Of a DNA stretch of 18,181 bases, positions 6,242-14,291 are shown piece by piece. This stretch comes from an uncultured Clostridia bacterium (GTDB lineage: Bacteria; Bacillota_A; Clostridia; Peptostreptococcales; Anaerovoracaceae). The DNA lies in assembly GCA_946645735.1 (NCBI GenBank), contig CAMPCK010000002.1, positions 1 through 18,181 of the forward strand, given 5' to 3'. Position numbers and translations under genes: made by a program. The first letter of the stretch is position 1; every line of letters starts with the position of its first letter. Under the pieces are notes generated by a model. It was not told where the DNA came from, made no database searches, and saw nothing but the letters and a program-made list of their open reading frames with translations.

Positions 6242-7981
6242 ATGAAACTTTCAAAGAGCTTTTTTAAGACCTTAAGAGAAGTACCTAATGAAGCAGAGAT
6301 CCCCAGCCATATCCTGCTGCTTCGTGCGGGCATGATCAAAAAAACCGCTGCAGGAATTTATTCTTACATGCCCATGGGCTGGAGAACTGTCAGAAAGATC
6401 GAACAGATCGTAAGAGAGGAAATGGATGCTCAGGGAGCACAGGAGATAGCAACTTCTGTACTTCAGCCTTCAGAACTCTGGGAAGAGTCAGGAAGATGGG
6501 CAGCCTACGGTCCTGAAATGTGGAGAGTAAACGACAGAAACGGAAGACCCTTCTGCCTGGGACCTACAGCAGAGGAAGTCTTTACTGATATTATAAGAAA
6601 TGATATCAGCTCTTACAGACAGCTTCCTCTCATGCTCTATCAGATCACTGATAAATTCAGAGATGAAGCCCGTCCAAGATACGGTATGATGAGATCCAGA
6701 AATTTCATCATGAAGGACAACTACTCCTTCGATAAGGACCCTGAAGGACAGGACGTAAGCTACAGAAAGATGTATGAAGCTTATACCAACGTATTCAACA
6801 GATGCGGACTGACTTTCAGACCCGTAGAAGCTGATAACGGAGCTATCGGAGGAACCGGTTCCCATGAGTTCACAGCTCTCTGCGAATTCGGTGAGTCCGA
6901 GATCGCATACTGCGACAGCTGCGACCTGGCTGCTACCGTAGAGAAGGCAGAGTGTGTAGATGCTCCTCAGGATACCTGCGAGATGCTTCCTCTTGAGAAG
7001 AAGCTTACTCCGGGAACCAAGACCATCGAAGAAGTATCAAACTTCCTGGGAATTGACCAGAGCAAGACCATCAAGGCTCTTCTCTTCATCACCTACGATG
7101 AGGAAGGAAACGAGAAGGAATATGTAGCTGCCTTCATCAGAGGAGACCGTGAGCTCAACATGACAAAGCTCGTTAACGCTCTCGGAATCAGAGAGTTCGA
7201 TATCGTCTTCGCAGATGAGGACGCCATGCACGAAGCCACAGGCTGTGTAGGCGGATTCACCGGTCCCATGCACCTTCATGACTGCAAGATCGTAGTTGAC
7301 TCCGAACTTCCCGGTCTCAGAAACATGTGCGCAGGAGCCTGTGAGACAGACCATCACTACATCAACGTGAACTACGGAAGAGATTATACAGGAGATATTG
7401 TAACAGACCTTAAGACTCTTAAGGAAGGAGATCCCTGTCCCATCTGCGGAAAGCCCGTTAAGCACGCAAGAGGCGTTGAAGTCGGACAGATCTTCAAGCT
7501 TGGAACCAAGTATTCCGTACCCATGGGTGCCGTTTACAAGGATGAGAACCAGAAGGAACAGCCTATCTGGATGGGCTGCTACGGAATCGGAATCTCCAGA
7601 ACCTTCCAGGCAATCATAGACATGCCTCAGAACCACGATGACTTCGGTATCATCTGGCCCATGAGCGTTGCACCTTACCACGTTATCATCACTCAGGTGA
7701 AGCCCGGGGATGCAGCTCAGGACGAAGTGGCTCAGAAGATTTACGACGAGCTGACGGCTGCAGGCGTTGAGGTGGTATGGGACGACAGAGATGAGAGACC
7801 GGGCGTCAAGTTCAAGGACGCTGACCTTATCGGAATCCCTGTACGCATCACCGTAGGCAAGCTTGCTCCTGAAGGAAAGGTGGAGTACAAGTTAAGACGC
7901 GAAGCTGACAGACAGGAAATGACCGTTGAAGAGGCTATCAAAGCCGCTATCGACATTGTCAACAGAGAAAAGAGAGGCTAA
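6242..7981 (+). CDS. proS: Prolyl-tRNA synthetase, bacterial type with editing domain
   Basis: Class II aminoacyl-tRNA synthetase charging tRNA-Pro in the cytosol; 579 residues against about 572 in E. coli. Visible parts are the LGPTAEE loop (106-112), motif 2 with FRDEARPRYG (139-148), and an inserted editing (INS/YbaK-like) domain at about 225-395. K278 lies in that domain where the deacylation lysine is expected. Motif 3 is GCYGIGISR (445-453), followed by a C-terminal anticodon-binding domain (about 478-575). Two cysteine pairs, CDSC (224-227) and CPIC (399-402), flank the insert as is usual for this type. The ATG at 6242 has GGAG 10 nt upstream, overlapping the ispDF stop. It sits where Bacillus has gltX. 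The enzyme appears complete. Confidence 0.98.
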   Translation: MKLSKSFFKTLREVPNEAEIPSHILLLRAGMIKKTAAGIYSYMPMGWRTVRKIEQIVREEMDAQGAQEIATSVLQPSELWEESGRWAAYGPEMWRVNDRNGRPFCLGPTAEEVFTDIIRNDISSYRQLPLMLYQITDKFRDEARPRYGMMRSRNFIMKDNYSFDKDPEGQDVSYRKMYEAYTNVFNRCGLTFRPVEADNGAIGGTGSHEFTALCEFGESEIAYCDSCDLAATVEKAECVDAPQDTCEMLPLEKKLTPGTKTIEEVSNFLGIDQSKTIKALLFITYDEEGNEKEYVAAFIRGDRELNMTKLVNALGIREFDIVFADEDAMHEATGCVGGFTGPMHLHDCKIVVDSELPGLRNMCAGACETDHHYINVNYGRDYTGDIVTDLKTLKEGDPCPICGKPVKHARGVEVGQIFKLGTKYSVPMGAVYKDENQKEQPIWMGCYGIGISRTFQAIIDMPQNHDDFGIIWPMSVAPYHVIITQVKPGDAAQDEVAQKIYDELTAAGVEVVWDDRDERPGVKFKDADLIGIPVRITVGKLAPEGKVEYKLRREADRQEMTVEEAIKAAIDIVNREKRG

Positions 7982-7986
7982 AAAGC

Positions 7987-8580
7987 TTGTCTGAAAATAC
8001 CGGAAAAAAAGAAAATATATATCTTCAGCTCTTCATTGAGTTCTTTACATTGGGGCTCTTCACCTTCGGGGGAGGGTATGCCATGATAGGACTCCTTGAA
8101 GAACGCATGACCAGGCGGGGCTGGCTGGATTCTGAAGAGATCCTGGACTGCATTGCGGTTACCCAGACCCTCCCGGGAGTCATCGCCGTGAACATGTCCC
8201 TTTACGTGGGATACCGCTTAAAGGGAATCAAAGGGGCGCTGGTATCGGTATTCGGTATGGTGCTTCCCTCCTTTGTGATCATAATACTGATCGCCATGTT
8301 CATGGAAAACTTCGGGGATAACAGATATATCCAGGGAGCCCTCAAGGGAATCCGTATAGCTACCCTGGGACTGATCCTGTCAGCAGCTGTGAAGCTTGCA
8401 GCCAAGACCTACGACAAGGTAAAGGGAAGCAAGGCGGACAGCGCCTTCAGCATCCTGCTCTTCGGCGTAAGCTTCCTTCTCATAAGCTTTATGGGAATCG
8501 ACGCTGTATGGGTCATCTTAGGTGGCATGATCCTGGGCATCTGCTACTCGCTTATTAAGGCAAGGAGGGGAGAAGCATGA
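7987..8580 (+). CDS. Chromate-transporter-family membrane protein, first half
   Basis: A 197-residue short-chain member of the chromate ion transporter (CHR) family. These proteins usually occur as an adjacent pair corresponding to the two halves of full-length ChrA. Signature segments are FGGGYAMI (27-34) and QTLPGVIAVN (60-69), followed by about four more hydrophobic stretches to residue 190. The start codon is TTG at 7987, with AGAGAGG (7971-7977) 9 nt upstream; no suitable ATG precedes the conserved region. It begins 5 nt after proS and its TGA overlaps the start of the partner gene in an ATGA junction, so translation is coupled. Chromate export is the named family function, but the natural substrate of such pairs in gut-type Clostridia is not known. 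Confidence 0.92.
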   Translation: MSENTGKKENIYLQLFIEFFTLGLFTFGGGYAMIGLLEERMTRRGWLDSEEILDCIAVTQTLPGVIAVNMSLYVGYRLKGIKGALVSVFGMVLPSFVIIILIAMFMENFGDNRYIQGALKGIRIATLGLILSAAVKLAAKTYDKVKGSKADSAFSILLFGVSFLLISFMGIDAVWVILGGMILGICYSLIKARRGEA

Positions 8581-9146
8581 CATATATCAGACTTTTTCTT
8601 ACCTTCCTTAAGATAGGTTTCGTGGGTTTCGGAGGAGGAATGGCCATACTTCCTCTGATATATCAGGGCGTAAGCAAGTTCGTGCCCCTTACTCAGGCAG
8701 ACTTCGCCGACCTCTTCGGAATTTCCCAGGCGACCCCGGGACCCATTGCAATAAACGCTGCCACCTTTGTGGGATTCAAGGCTGCGGGAATCGGCGGATC
8801 CTTATGCGCTACCCTGGGAGTAGTGATACCCTCGTTTCTTCTGGTGACGCTGGCATCAAGCCTTCTTAAGAAGCACAGGGAGAATCCTCTTGTAGAGGGT
8901 GCTTTCGTGGGCATCAGGCCCATAACCGTCGGCATGATCGCAGCCGGCGTGATCTACATAGCAAGCGGAGCCCTTTATAGCGTGGATATAAGCGGCATGA
9001 CAGGTATGACAGAGATACTTTCCGCCATAGATCCCTTAGCACTGATTCTGGCAGTTTTATCCGGGGTCCTGGTCTATACCCAGAAGCTCGGAGCAATACA
9101 GTTAATTATCGGGATGGGCGTTTTAGGCGCGTTCATCTTTTCATAG
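8577..9146 (+). CDS. Chromate-transporter-family membrane protein, second half
   Basis: A 189-residue partner of the preceding gene, with the same fold and signature (FGGGMAI, 18-24, and QATPGPIAIN, 51-60). Hydrophobic segments follow at about 74-97, 112-133, 152-168 and 172-188. The two proteins probably assemble in the membrane as a heteromer with inverted halves, as proposed for short-chain CHR pairs. The ATG at 8577 overlaps the upstream stop by 4 nt and has a good AAGGAGGGG ribosome site. Nothing in the sequence shows whether chromate, sulfate or another anion is moved. Confidence 0.92.
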   Translation: MTYIRLFLTFLKIGFVGFGGGMAILPLIYQGVSKFVPLTQADFADLFGISQATPGPIAINAATFVGFKAAGIGGSLCATLGVVIPSFLLVTLASSLLKKHRENPLVEGAFVGIRPITVGMIAAGVIYIASGALYSVDISGMTGMTEILSAIDPLALILAVLSGVLVYTQKLGAIQLIIGMGVLGAFIFS

Positions 9147-9157
9147 GAGGAGAATAA

Positions 9158-9643
9158 ATGAAGAAATTTACCATCGAAATGGAAAACGGCGGCATCATGA
9201 AGGGCGAGCTTTATCCTGAGATCGCACCCGTGACCGTAGAGAATTTTGAAAAACTTGCAAACGACGGATTCTATGACGGACTTATCTTCCACAGAGTCAT
9301 TCCCGGATTCATGATCCAGGGCGGATGTCCCAGAGGAAACGGAACAGGCGGCCCGGGATATACAATCAAGGGCGAATTCGCAGCCAACGGCGTAAAGAAT
9401 GATCTCAAGCACACCAGAGGAGTTCTTTCCATGGCCCGTGCAATGGATCCCAACTCCGCAGGTTCACAGTTCTTCGTCATGGTAGCTGATGCTCCTCATC
9501 TCGACGGACAGTATGCAGCCTTCGGAAAGGTAACTGAGGGAATGGAAGCAGCTGACTTCATCGTTAACGTAAGAAGAGACTGGAACGATAAGCCCATCAT
9601 GCCTCAGGTAATCAAGACAATAACTGTATTTGAAGAGGAATAA
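9158..9643 (+). CDS. Cyclophilin-type peptidyl-prolyl cis-trans isomerase
   Basis: A 161-residue single-domain cyclophilin with no signal peptide, so probably cytosolic; it catalyses proline isomerisation during protein folding. The active-site arginine R46 and Q54 are in FHRVIPGFMIQGG, followed by the SAGSQFFVM segment (100-108) and LDGQYAAFGKV (115-125). The tryptophan that contacts cyclosporin in human cyclophilin A is Tyr119 here, as in many bacterial members, which usually lowers drug affinity. The ATG at 9158 follows AGGAGGAG closely. It lies 11 nt after the chromate pair and 3 nt before cysS, inside the long operon. The chaperone target is unknown. Confidence 0.95.
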   Translation: MKKFTIEMENGGIMKGELYPEIAPVTVENFEKLANDGFYDGLIFHRVIPGFMIQGGCPRGNGTGGPGYTIKGEFAANGVKNDLKHTRGVLSMARAMDPNSAGSQFFVMVADAPHLDGQYAAFGKVTEGMEAADFIVNVRRDWNDKPIMPQVIKTITVFEEE

Positions 9644-9646
9644 AAA

Positions 9647-11101
9647 ATGAAAGAGATACCGCAGATCAGACTGTATAACAGCTATACCAGAAAAAAAGAT
9701 CTATTCACAACTCATGAACCCGGCAAGCTCGGAATGTATACCTGCGGGCCTACCGTATATCACTTCGCACATATCGGAAACCTGAGATCCTACATCATGG
9801 AGGACGTTCTCGACAAGTTCTTCAGATATGTGGGCTATGACGTCAAGCGCGTAATGAACGTTACAGACGTAGGCCACCTTACATCTGATGCAGATGAGGG
9901 CGAGGACAAGATGGTCAAGGGCGCAAAGCGTGAGCACAAGACAGTTATGGAGATAGCCAAGTTCTATACGGACGCATTCTTCTCTGACTGTGCAAAGCTT
10001 AACATCAGAACTCCTGATGTAGTTGAGCCTGCGACAAATCTCATTCCCGAGTATATCGAAATGATCCAGGTTCTCCTGGACAAGGGCTATGCCTATAAGG
10101 CCGGCGGAAACGTTTACTTCGATACTTCAAAACTCGACAGATACTATGTATTCGGAGAGCATGACGAAGAAGACCTGGAAGTAGGCGTAAGAGAAGGTGT
10201 TGAAGAGGACACCAACAAGAGAAACAAGGCAGACTTCGTTCTCTGGTTCACCCAGTCCAAGTTCGAGGACCAGGCCTTAAAGTGGGAGTCCCCCTTCTTC
10301 GATGACATGGGATACCCCGGCTGGCACATTGAATGCTCCTGCATCTCCATGAAGCATCTGGGAGAGTACTGCGATATTCACTGCGGCGGCGTGGACAACA
10401 TGTTCCCTCATCACACCAATGAGATCGCCCAGTCTGAAGCATATCTGGGACACACCTGGTGCACCCAGTGGCTGCACGTGGCTCACTTAAACGATGAGAC
10501 CGGCAAGATGTCCAAGTCCAAGGGAGAATTCCTTACGGTTTCTCTCCTTGAAGATAAGGGTTACAACCCTCTTGCCTACAGACTTTTCTGCCTGCAGTCA
10601 CATTACAGAAAGAATCTGGTCTTCAGTTTTGAAGCTCTTGACAATGCAACTCAGCAGTACGAGAAGCTGGTTCAGAAGATCGCTCAGCTTGACTTTGATG
10701 ACAAGTCAGAACTCGATCAGGCAACGGTTGACAAACTTCAGGACAAGTTTGTAAAGAACCTTTCCATCGATCTCAATACTGCCAACGCAGTATCTGTATT
10801 ATACGATGTTCTTAAGGCTGATACCAACGACCGCACCAAGCTTTATCTTCTCGAGGACTTCGACTATGTGCTGAGCCTTGATTTAAGAAAGGCAGCCGAA
10901 AAGCTCAAAGCTGAACAGGCCGAAAGGGAAGCCAACAGATATGCGGGCATCCCCGAAGATATCGTTAAGATGGTCGAAGAGAGGGCAGAAGCCAAGAAGG
11001 CAAAAGATTTCGCAAGAGCAGACGCCTTAAGAGATCAGGTTAAAGCAGCAGGATATACCATCAAGGATACAGCTCAGGGAGCTGAGATCATTAAAGACTG
11101 A
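9647..11101 (+). CDS. cysS: Cysteinyl-tRNA synthetase
   Basis: Class I aminoacyl-tRNA synthetase that charges tRNA-Cys; 484 residues. The HIGH-type signature is AHIG (41-44) and the KMSKS loop is at 287-291. The zinc-binding residues that select cysteine are C33 (TCGP), C230 (ECSC), H255 and E259. The C-terminal part (about 320-484) is helical and charged, as usual for the anticodon-binding region. The N-terminus has a few residues more than common homologues (MKEIPQI before RLYNSYTRKK). The ATG at 9647 has AGAGGA about 7 nt upstream. In Bacillus cysS directly precedes mrnC, but here rarD is inserted between them. The gene appears intact. Confidence 0.98.
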   Translation: MKEIPQIRLYNSYTRKKDLFTTHEPGKLGMYTCGPTVYHFAHIGNLRSYIMEDVLDKFFRYVGYDVKRVMNVTDVGHLTSDADEGEDKMVKGAKREHKTVMEIAKFYTDAFFSDCAKLNIRTPDVVEPATNLIPEYIEMIQVLLDKGYAYKAGGNVYFDTSKLDRYYVFGEHDEEDLEVGVREGVEEDTNKRNKADFVLWFTQSKFEDQALKWESPFFDDMGYPGWHIECSCISMKHLGEYCDIHCGGVDNMFPHHTNEIAQSEAYLGHTWCTQWLHVAHLNDETGKMSKSKGEFLTVSLLEDKGYNPLAYRLFCLQSHYRKNLVFSFEALDNATQQYEKLVQKIAQLDFDDKSELDQATVDKLQDKFVKNLSIDLNTANAVSVLYDVLKADTNDRTKLYLLEDFDYVLSLDLRKAAEKLKAEQAEREANRYAGIPEDIVKMVEERAEAKKAKDFARADALRDQVKAAGYTIKDTAQGAEIIKD

Positions 11102-11106
11102 CAAGA

Positions 11107-12018
11107 ATGAACCAGGCTGACAGCAAAAGAGATTACAGACAGGGGCTCATATCCGTCATCGGCTCCAGTGTGTGGTGGGGTATTATGCCCATATACTGGC
11201 AGTGGCTGAAGCCCATCGACTCCATAGTTATAATTTTTTACAGAATCGTGCTGGTGGCACTGGTATGCCTTATAGCGGCGCTTCTGGTGCACAAAAAGGA
11301 AGAGATACTGGCTCCTCTCAAAGAGAAGGGCCTTGTCCCGAAACTCATAGGGGCAGGAGCCATAATAACTCTTAACTGGTCCCTGTATATCTATGCCGTA
11401 AACTCGGAGAACGTTATACAGTCCTGCATAGGCTACTACATTGAGCCTCTGGTGGTCTGCCTTTTCGGCATGGTCCTGTTCAAGGAAAAGGTGAACAGAC
11501 ATAAGGCCATAGCTCTCATCATGGGAGCCATCGGTGTTCTTGCGGTAATTTTTTACTTCAGACAGATACCGACTCTGGCTCTGGGCATTGCCTTCTCCTT
11601 TGCAATTTATGCGGCCATCAAGAAGGGCCTTGGCATGCCTCCAATAATCTCACTTCTTTATGAGACCATATTCCTGGCACCCTTCGCCCTTATAGTTGTG
11701 ATCTATATAGAGACCCACGGGATCGGCGCACTGGCAGTGGCAGGCGCAGGAAAATATTTCCTGCTCATGTTCTGCGGACTGTTCACGGCTTTTCCTCTGG
11801 TGCTCTTTGCAAACGGCGCCAACAAGACGAGCATGTTCATCCTGGGGCTTACGGAGTATATTTCTCCGACCATATCTTTGTTTTTAAGCATATTCTATTT
11901 CAGGGAAGAGTTCTATCCCATCCAGCTCATTGCCTTTGCCGTGATCTGGATCGGACTCGTGTTCTTTACTCTGGGAGAATACAAGGAGTACAGACATGAC
12001 AGTATCGAAGGATCTTAA
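11107..12018 (+). CDS. rarD: RarD-type EamA/DMT-superfamily transporter
   Basis: A 303-residue integral membrane protein of the drug/metabolite transporter superfamily, with about ten hydrophobic helices. The N-terminal GxxxSSVWWGIMPIYW pattern and NWSLYIYAVN in helix 4 are characteristic of the RarD branch, as is the GYYIEPL segment. The name comes from E. coli rarD, an old chloramphenicol-sensitivity locus; the transported compound is unknown. The ATG at 11107 is 5 nt after the cysS stop, with only a weak ribosome site, suggesting translational coupling. The last 23 nt overlap the start of mrnC in another frame. Confidence 0.9.
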   Translation: MNQADSKRDYRQGLISVIGSSVWWGIMPIYWQWLKPIDSIVIIFYRIVLVALVCLIAALLVHKKEEILAPLKEKGLVPKLIGAGAIITLNWSLYIYAVNSENVIQSCIGYYIEPLVVCLFGMVLFKEKVNRHKAIALIMGAIGVLAVIFYFRQIPTLALGIAFSFAIYAAIKKGLGMPPIISLLYETIFLAPFALIVVIYIETHGIGALAVAGAGKYFLLMFCGLFTAFPLVLFANGANKTSMFILGLTEYISPTISLFLSIFYFREEFYPIQLIAFAVIWIGLVFFTLGEYKEYRHDSIEGS

Positions 12019-12409
12019 TACTTCAGTTCTGGCATATATGGGGGATGCGGTTTACGAGGTATATGTGAGAAAACATGTGCTGGAAACCGGCTCCTCACAT
12101 TCAGACGTCCTCCACAGGGAGGCAGTCAGATATGTTTCTGCTGAAGGGCAGGCAAAGGCTGTGAAGACCCTCATGGACGGAATTCTTACGGATGAAGAAC
12201 TGAGCCTTGTAAAGCGGGCGAGAAACCATAAGGCATCGTCCTCCAAGAAGTCCAAGGCTTCAAAGAAGGGCTCTGACATAATTACGGATAAGCTTGCCAC
12301 GGCCTTTGAAGCTCTCATGGGGCAGCTTTATCTTAAGGGCGACACTGACCGCCTGGAAGAACTCATTCATAAATCTTTTGATATAATAGAAGGACAGTCT
12401 GACGAATGA
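11996..12409 (+). CDS. mrnC: Mini-ribonuclease III (23S rRNA maturation)
   Basis: A 137-residue protein with a lone RNase III catalytic domain and no double-stranded-RNA-binding domain, the hallmark of Mini-III. In Bacillus it trims precursor 23S rRNA ends. Catalytic acids are D17 in AYMGDAVYE and E105 in TAFEALMG. Between them, the basic Lys/Ser-rich loop (about 77-93, RNHKASSSKKSKASKKG) matches the RNA-contacting loop of the family. The ATG at 11996 lies inside the 3' end of rarD with AAGGAG 7 nt upstream. The stop overlaps the start of the HD-domain gene by 4 nt (ATGA). Position between cysS and rlmB is conserved across Firmicutes. Confidence 0.96.
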   Translation: MTVSKDLNTSVLAYMGDAVYEVYVRKHVLETGSSHSDVLHREAVRYVSAEGQAKAVKTLMDGILTDEELSLVKRARNHKASSSKKSKASKKGSDIITDKLATAFEALMGQLYLKGDTDRLEELIHKSFDIIEGQSDE

Positions 12410-12951
12410 AGAAAAGAATTTCCGAGGAGGAAGTCAACAGATTATATTCGGAGTACAGCACACCGTCCAATGTCATAAGGCACTGCAAGGCAGTTACCCG
12501 GGTGGCGGAGACCCTGTCCCGTGCACTTAACGACAAGGGGTACAGCCTGGATCTGGACCTTGTCAGGGGAGCAGGCCTTTCCCACGACGTGGCCAGGACC
12601 TATGACAGGCACTGGGATGTCATGGCAGACAAGCTGGAAGAAATGGGATACCCCGATGAGGCCTTTATCGTAAGGGAGCACATGCTGGGTGACAGCTATC
12701 ATGAGATAGAAAATATCACTGAGCAGGATATGATATGGCTCGGAGACAGACTGGTAAAGGAAGACCAGTACGTAGGAATCGACGAGCGCTTTGAATATAT
12801 AATAGATAAAGCATTGAAGATGGGGGCTGAGGACCACGTTCCCCATATTCTTGAGAGCAAGGCTAAGATGAAGAGGCTTCTGGATGATATCGAAGATGTC
12901 ATCGGGCAGTCTGTGGACAGTCTTTTTGAAGAGGAGTTTCACTATGAGTAA
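12406..12951 (+). CDS. HD-domain phosphohydrolase-like protein
   Basis: A 181-residue soluble protein. H26 (VIRHCKAV), the H60-D61 pair (LSHDVAR), H92 (REHM) and the later aspartate in WLGDRLVKED fit the H...HD...H...D metal site of the HD superfamily. The layout resembles small stand-alone HD proteins related to those attached to nucleotidyltransferases. The substrate is unknown; phosphate-ester or nucleotide hydrolysis is the family expectation. It is translationally coupled on both sides: a 4-nt overlap with mrnC and an 8-nt overlap with thyA. Placement before thyA and folA hints at a nucleotide-related role, but this is inference only. Confidence 0.85.
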   Translation: MKKRISEEEVNRLYSEYSTPSNVIRHCKAVTRVAETLSRALNDKGYSLDLDLVRGAGLSHDVARTYDRHWDVMADKLEEMGYPDEAFIVREHMLGDSYHEIENITEQDMIWLGDRLVKEDQYVGIDERFEYIIDKALKMGAEDHVPHILESKAKMKRLLDDIEDVIGQSVDSLFEEEFHYE

Positions 12952-13774
12952 AGCAGACGTGTTATTTGTAAATATGTGCAAAAAAATCCTTGATGAAGGT
13001 TTCTCTACCGAGGGCCAGAACGTCAGAGCACGCTGGGAGGACGGCTCCCCTGCCTATACCATCAAGACCTTCGGCGTGGTCAACCGCTATGACCTGTCTG
13101 AGGAGTTTCCGGCACTTACCTTAAGAAGAACTGCCATCAAGTCTGCCATGGATGAGATCCTCTGGATCTGGCAGAGAAAGTCCAACAACATCAATGACCT
13201 TAAGCCCCATATCTGGGACGAGTGGGCAGATCCCGACGGATCCATCGGAAAGGCCTACGGATACCAGATGCAGAAGCAGTATCATTTCGCGCAGGGGGAT
13301 ATGGACCAGGTGGACAACGTCCTCTGGCAGCTTAAGAACCAGCCTCAGTCCAGAAGGATCATGACGAACATATATAACTTTGAAGATCTTTCTGAAATGA
13401 ACCTGGAGCCCTGCGCCTATTCCATGACCTTCAACGTCACAGGGGACAGGCTGAATGCCATCCTGAACCAGAGGTCCCAGGACATCCTGGCGGCGAATAA
13501 CTGGAACGTAGTGCAGTACGCGCTTCTTGTGATGATGTTCGCCCAGGTGAGCGGACTGAAACCGGGAGAACTTGTCCATGTTATCTCTGATGCTCATATA
13601 TATAACAAACACGTTCCCATCATTGAGGAACTCATAACCAGGGAACAGTTCCCTGCACCAAAGGTTACACTTAATCCCGATATAAAGGATTTCTATGATT
13701 TTACCACTGATGACGTCCTGGTTGAGAACTATCAGCACGGACCTCAGGTGGAAAATATTCCCATTGCAGTATGA
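12944..13774 (+). CDS. thyA: Thymidylate synthase
   Basis: Makes dTMP from dUMP with methylene-tetrahydrofolate, releasing dihydrofolate. The 276-residue protein has the catalytic cysteine C157 (LEPCAYS), phosphate-binding R137/R138, the RSxD motif (177-180), N188 and the DAHIY segment (216-220). The residue after the catalytic Cys is Ala rather than the His of E. coli ThyA. Together with WIWQxKSN and a C-terminal NxxHG...VAV region, this resembles the B. subtilis ThyA/phage phi3T branch rather than the E. coli type. The ATG at 12944 has GAGGAG 7 nt upstream. An in-frame ATG at 12884 would add 20 residues inside the HD gene and is rejected. The next gene, folA, recycles the dihydrofolate formed. 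Confidence 0.97.
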   Translation: MSKADVLFVNMCKKILDEGFSTEGQNVRARWEDGSPAYTIKTFGVVNRYDLSEEFPALTLRRTAIKSAMDEILWIWQRKSNNINDLKPHIWDEWADPDGSIGKAYGYQMQKQYHFAQGDMDQVDNVLWQLKNQPQSRRIMTNIYNFEDLSEMNLEPCAYSMTFNVTGDRLNAILNQRSQDILAANNWNVVQYALLVMMFAQVSGLKPGELVHVISDAHIYNKHVPIIEELITREQFPAPKVTLNPDIKDFYDFTTDDVLVENYQHGPQVENIPIAV

Positions 13775-13789
13775 GAAAGGAGGAGCAAA

Positions 13790-14290
13790 ATGAATCTGAT
13801 AGTCTGCGTTGATAAAAACTGGGGTATAGGCAAGGACGGCAAGCTCCTCTGCCATCTCAAGGAAGATATGAAGTTCTTCAGGGAACACACCTTAGGAAAG
13901 GTAGTGGTCATGGGAAGATCCACCCTCGAAAGCCTTCCCAAGGGAGAACCCCTTCCCGACAGAACAAACATAGTTCTCACTCACAGATCTGACTTTGAGA
14001 AAGAGGGAGTCATCGTCGTGCATGACGTGGAGGAACTCCTGGAAGAACTTAACAACTACGCTTCCGATGACGTTATGATCATCGGCGGCGCATCCGTATA
14101 TAATGAAATGATGGATATGTGCGACATTCTCTATGTGACCAAGGTGGACCATGAGTTTTTTGCAGATACCTTCATAAGAGATATTGATCAGAATCCAAAC
14201 TTCAAGGTGGTATGGACCTCTGAAGAACATGAGGAAAAAGGTATGAAGTTCAGATTCTGGGAATACAGAAGAAAACTTGTAGAGAAATAA
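13790..14290 (+). CDS. folA: Dihydrofolate reductase
   Basis: NADPH-dependent enzyme that reduces dihydrofolate to tetrahydrofolate; 166 residues, the normal chromosomal length. Visible features are the WGIGKDG loop (11-17), the proton-donating acid D26, the MGRSTLESLP cofactor region (41-50), LPDRTNIVLT (55-64) and IIGGASVY (97-104). The residue before the His-Leu of the substrate loop is Cys21, where E. coli has Trp22. Side-chain differences of this kind are common across the family, and I draw no drug-resistance conclusion. The ATG at 13790 has AAAGGAGG about 6 nt upstream. It pairs with thyA 15 nt upstream and is followed after 1 nt by rlmB. Confidence 0.97.
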   Translation: MNLIVCVDKNWGIGKDGKLLCHLKEDMKFFREHTLGKVVVMGRSTLESLPKGEPLPDRTNIVLTHRSDFEKEGVIVVHDVEELLEELNNYASDDVMIIGGASVYNEMMDMCDILYVTKVDHEFFADTFIRDIDQNPNFKVVWTSEEHEEKGMKFRFWEYRRKLVEK

Positions 14291-14291
14291 A

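Noticed and set aside
7037..7681. 214-codon open frame on the minus strand
   Set aside because: It lies fully inside proS on the opposite strand, with no domain or ribosome site.
12884..12943. Upstream ATG adding 20 residues to thyA
   Set aside because: The extra residues lie within the HD gene and do not resemble thymidylate synthase; ATG 12944 has a GAGGAG site at 7 nt.
13412..13420. Thymidylate synthase lacking the His after the catalytic Cys, as a sign of inactivity
   Set aside because: The B. subtilis ThyA/phi3T branch also lacks it, and the other active-site residues are present.
13121..13888. 255-codon open frame on the minus strand
   Set aside because: It is antisense to thyA and the start of folA; a shadow caused by codon bias.
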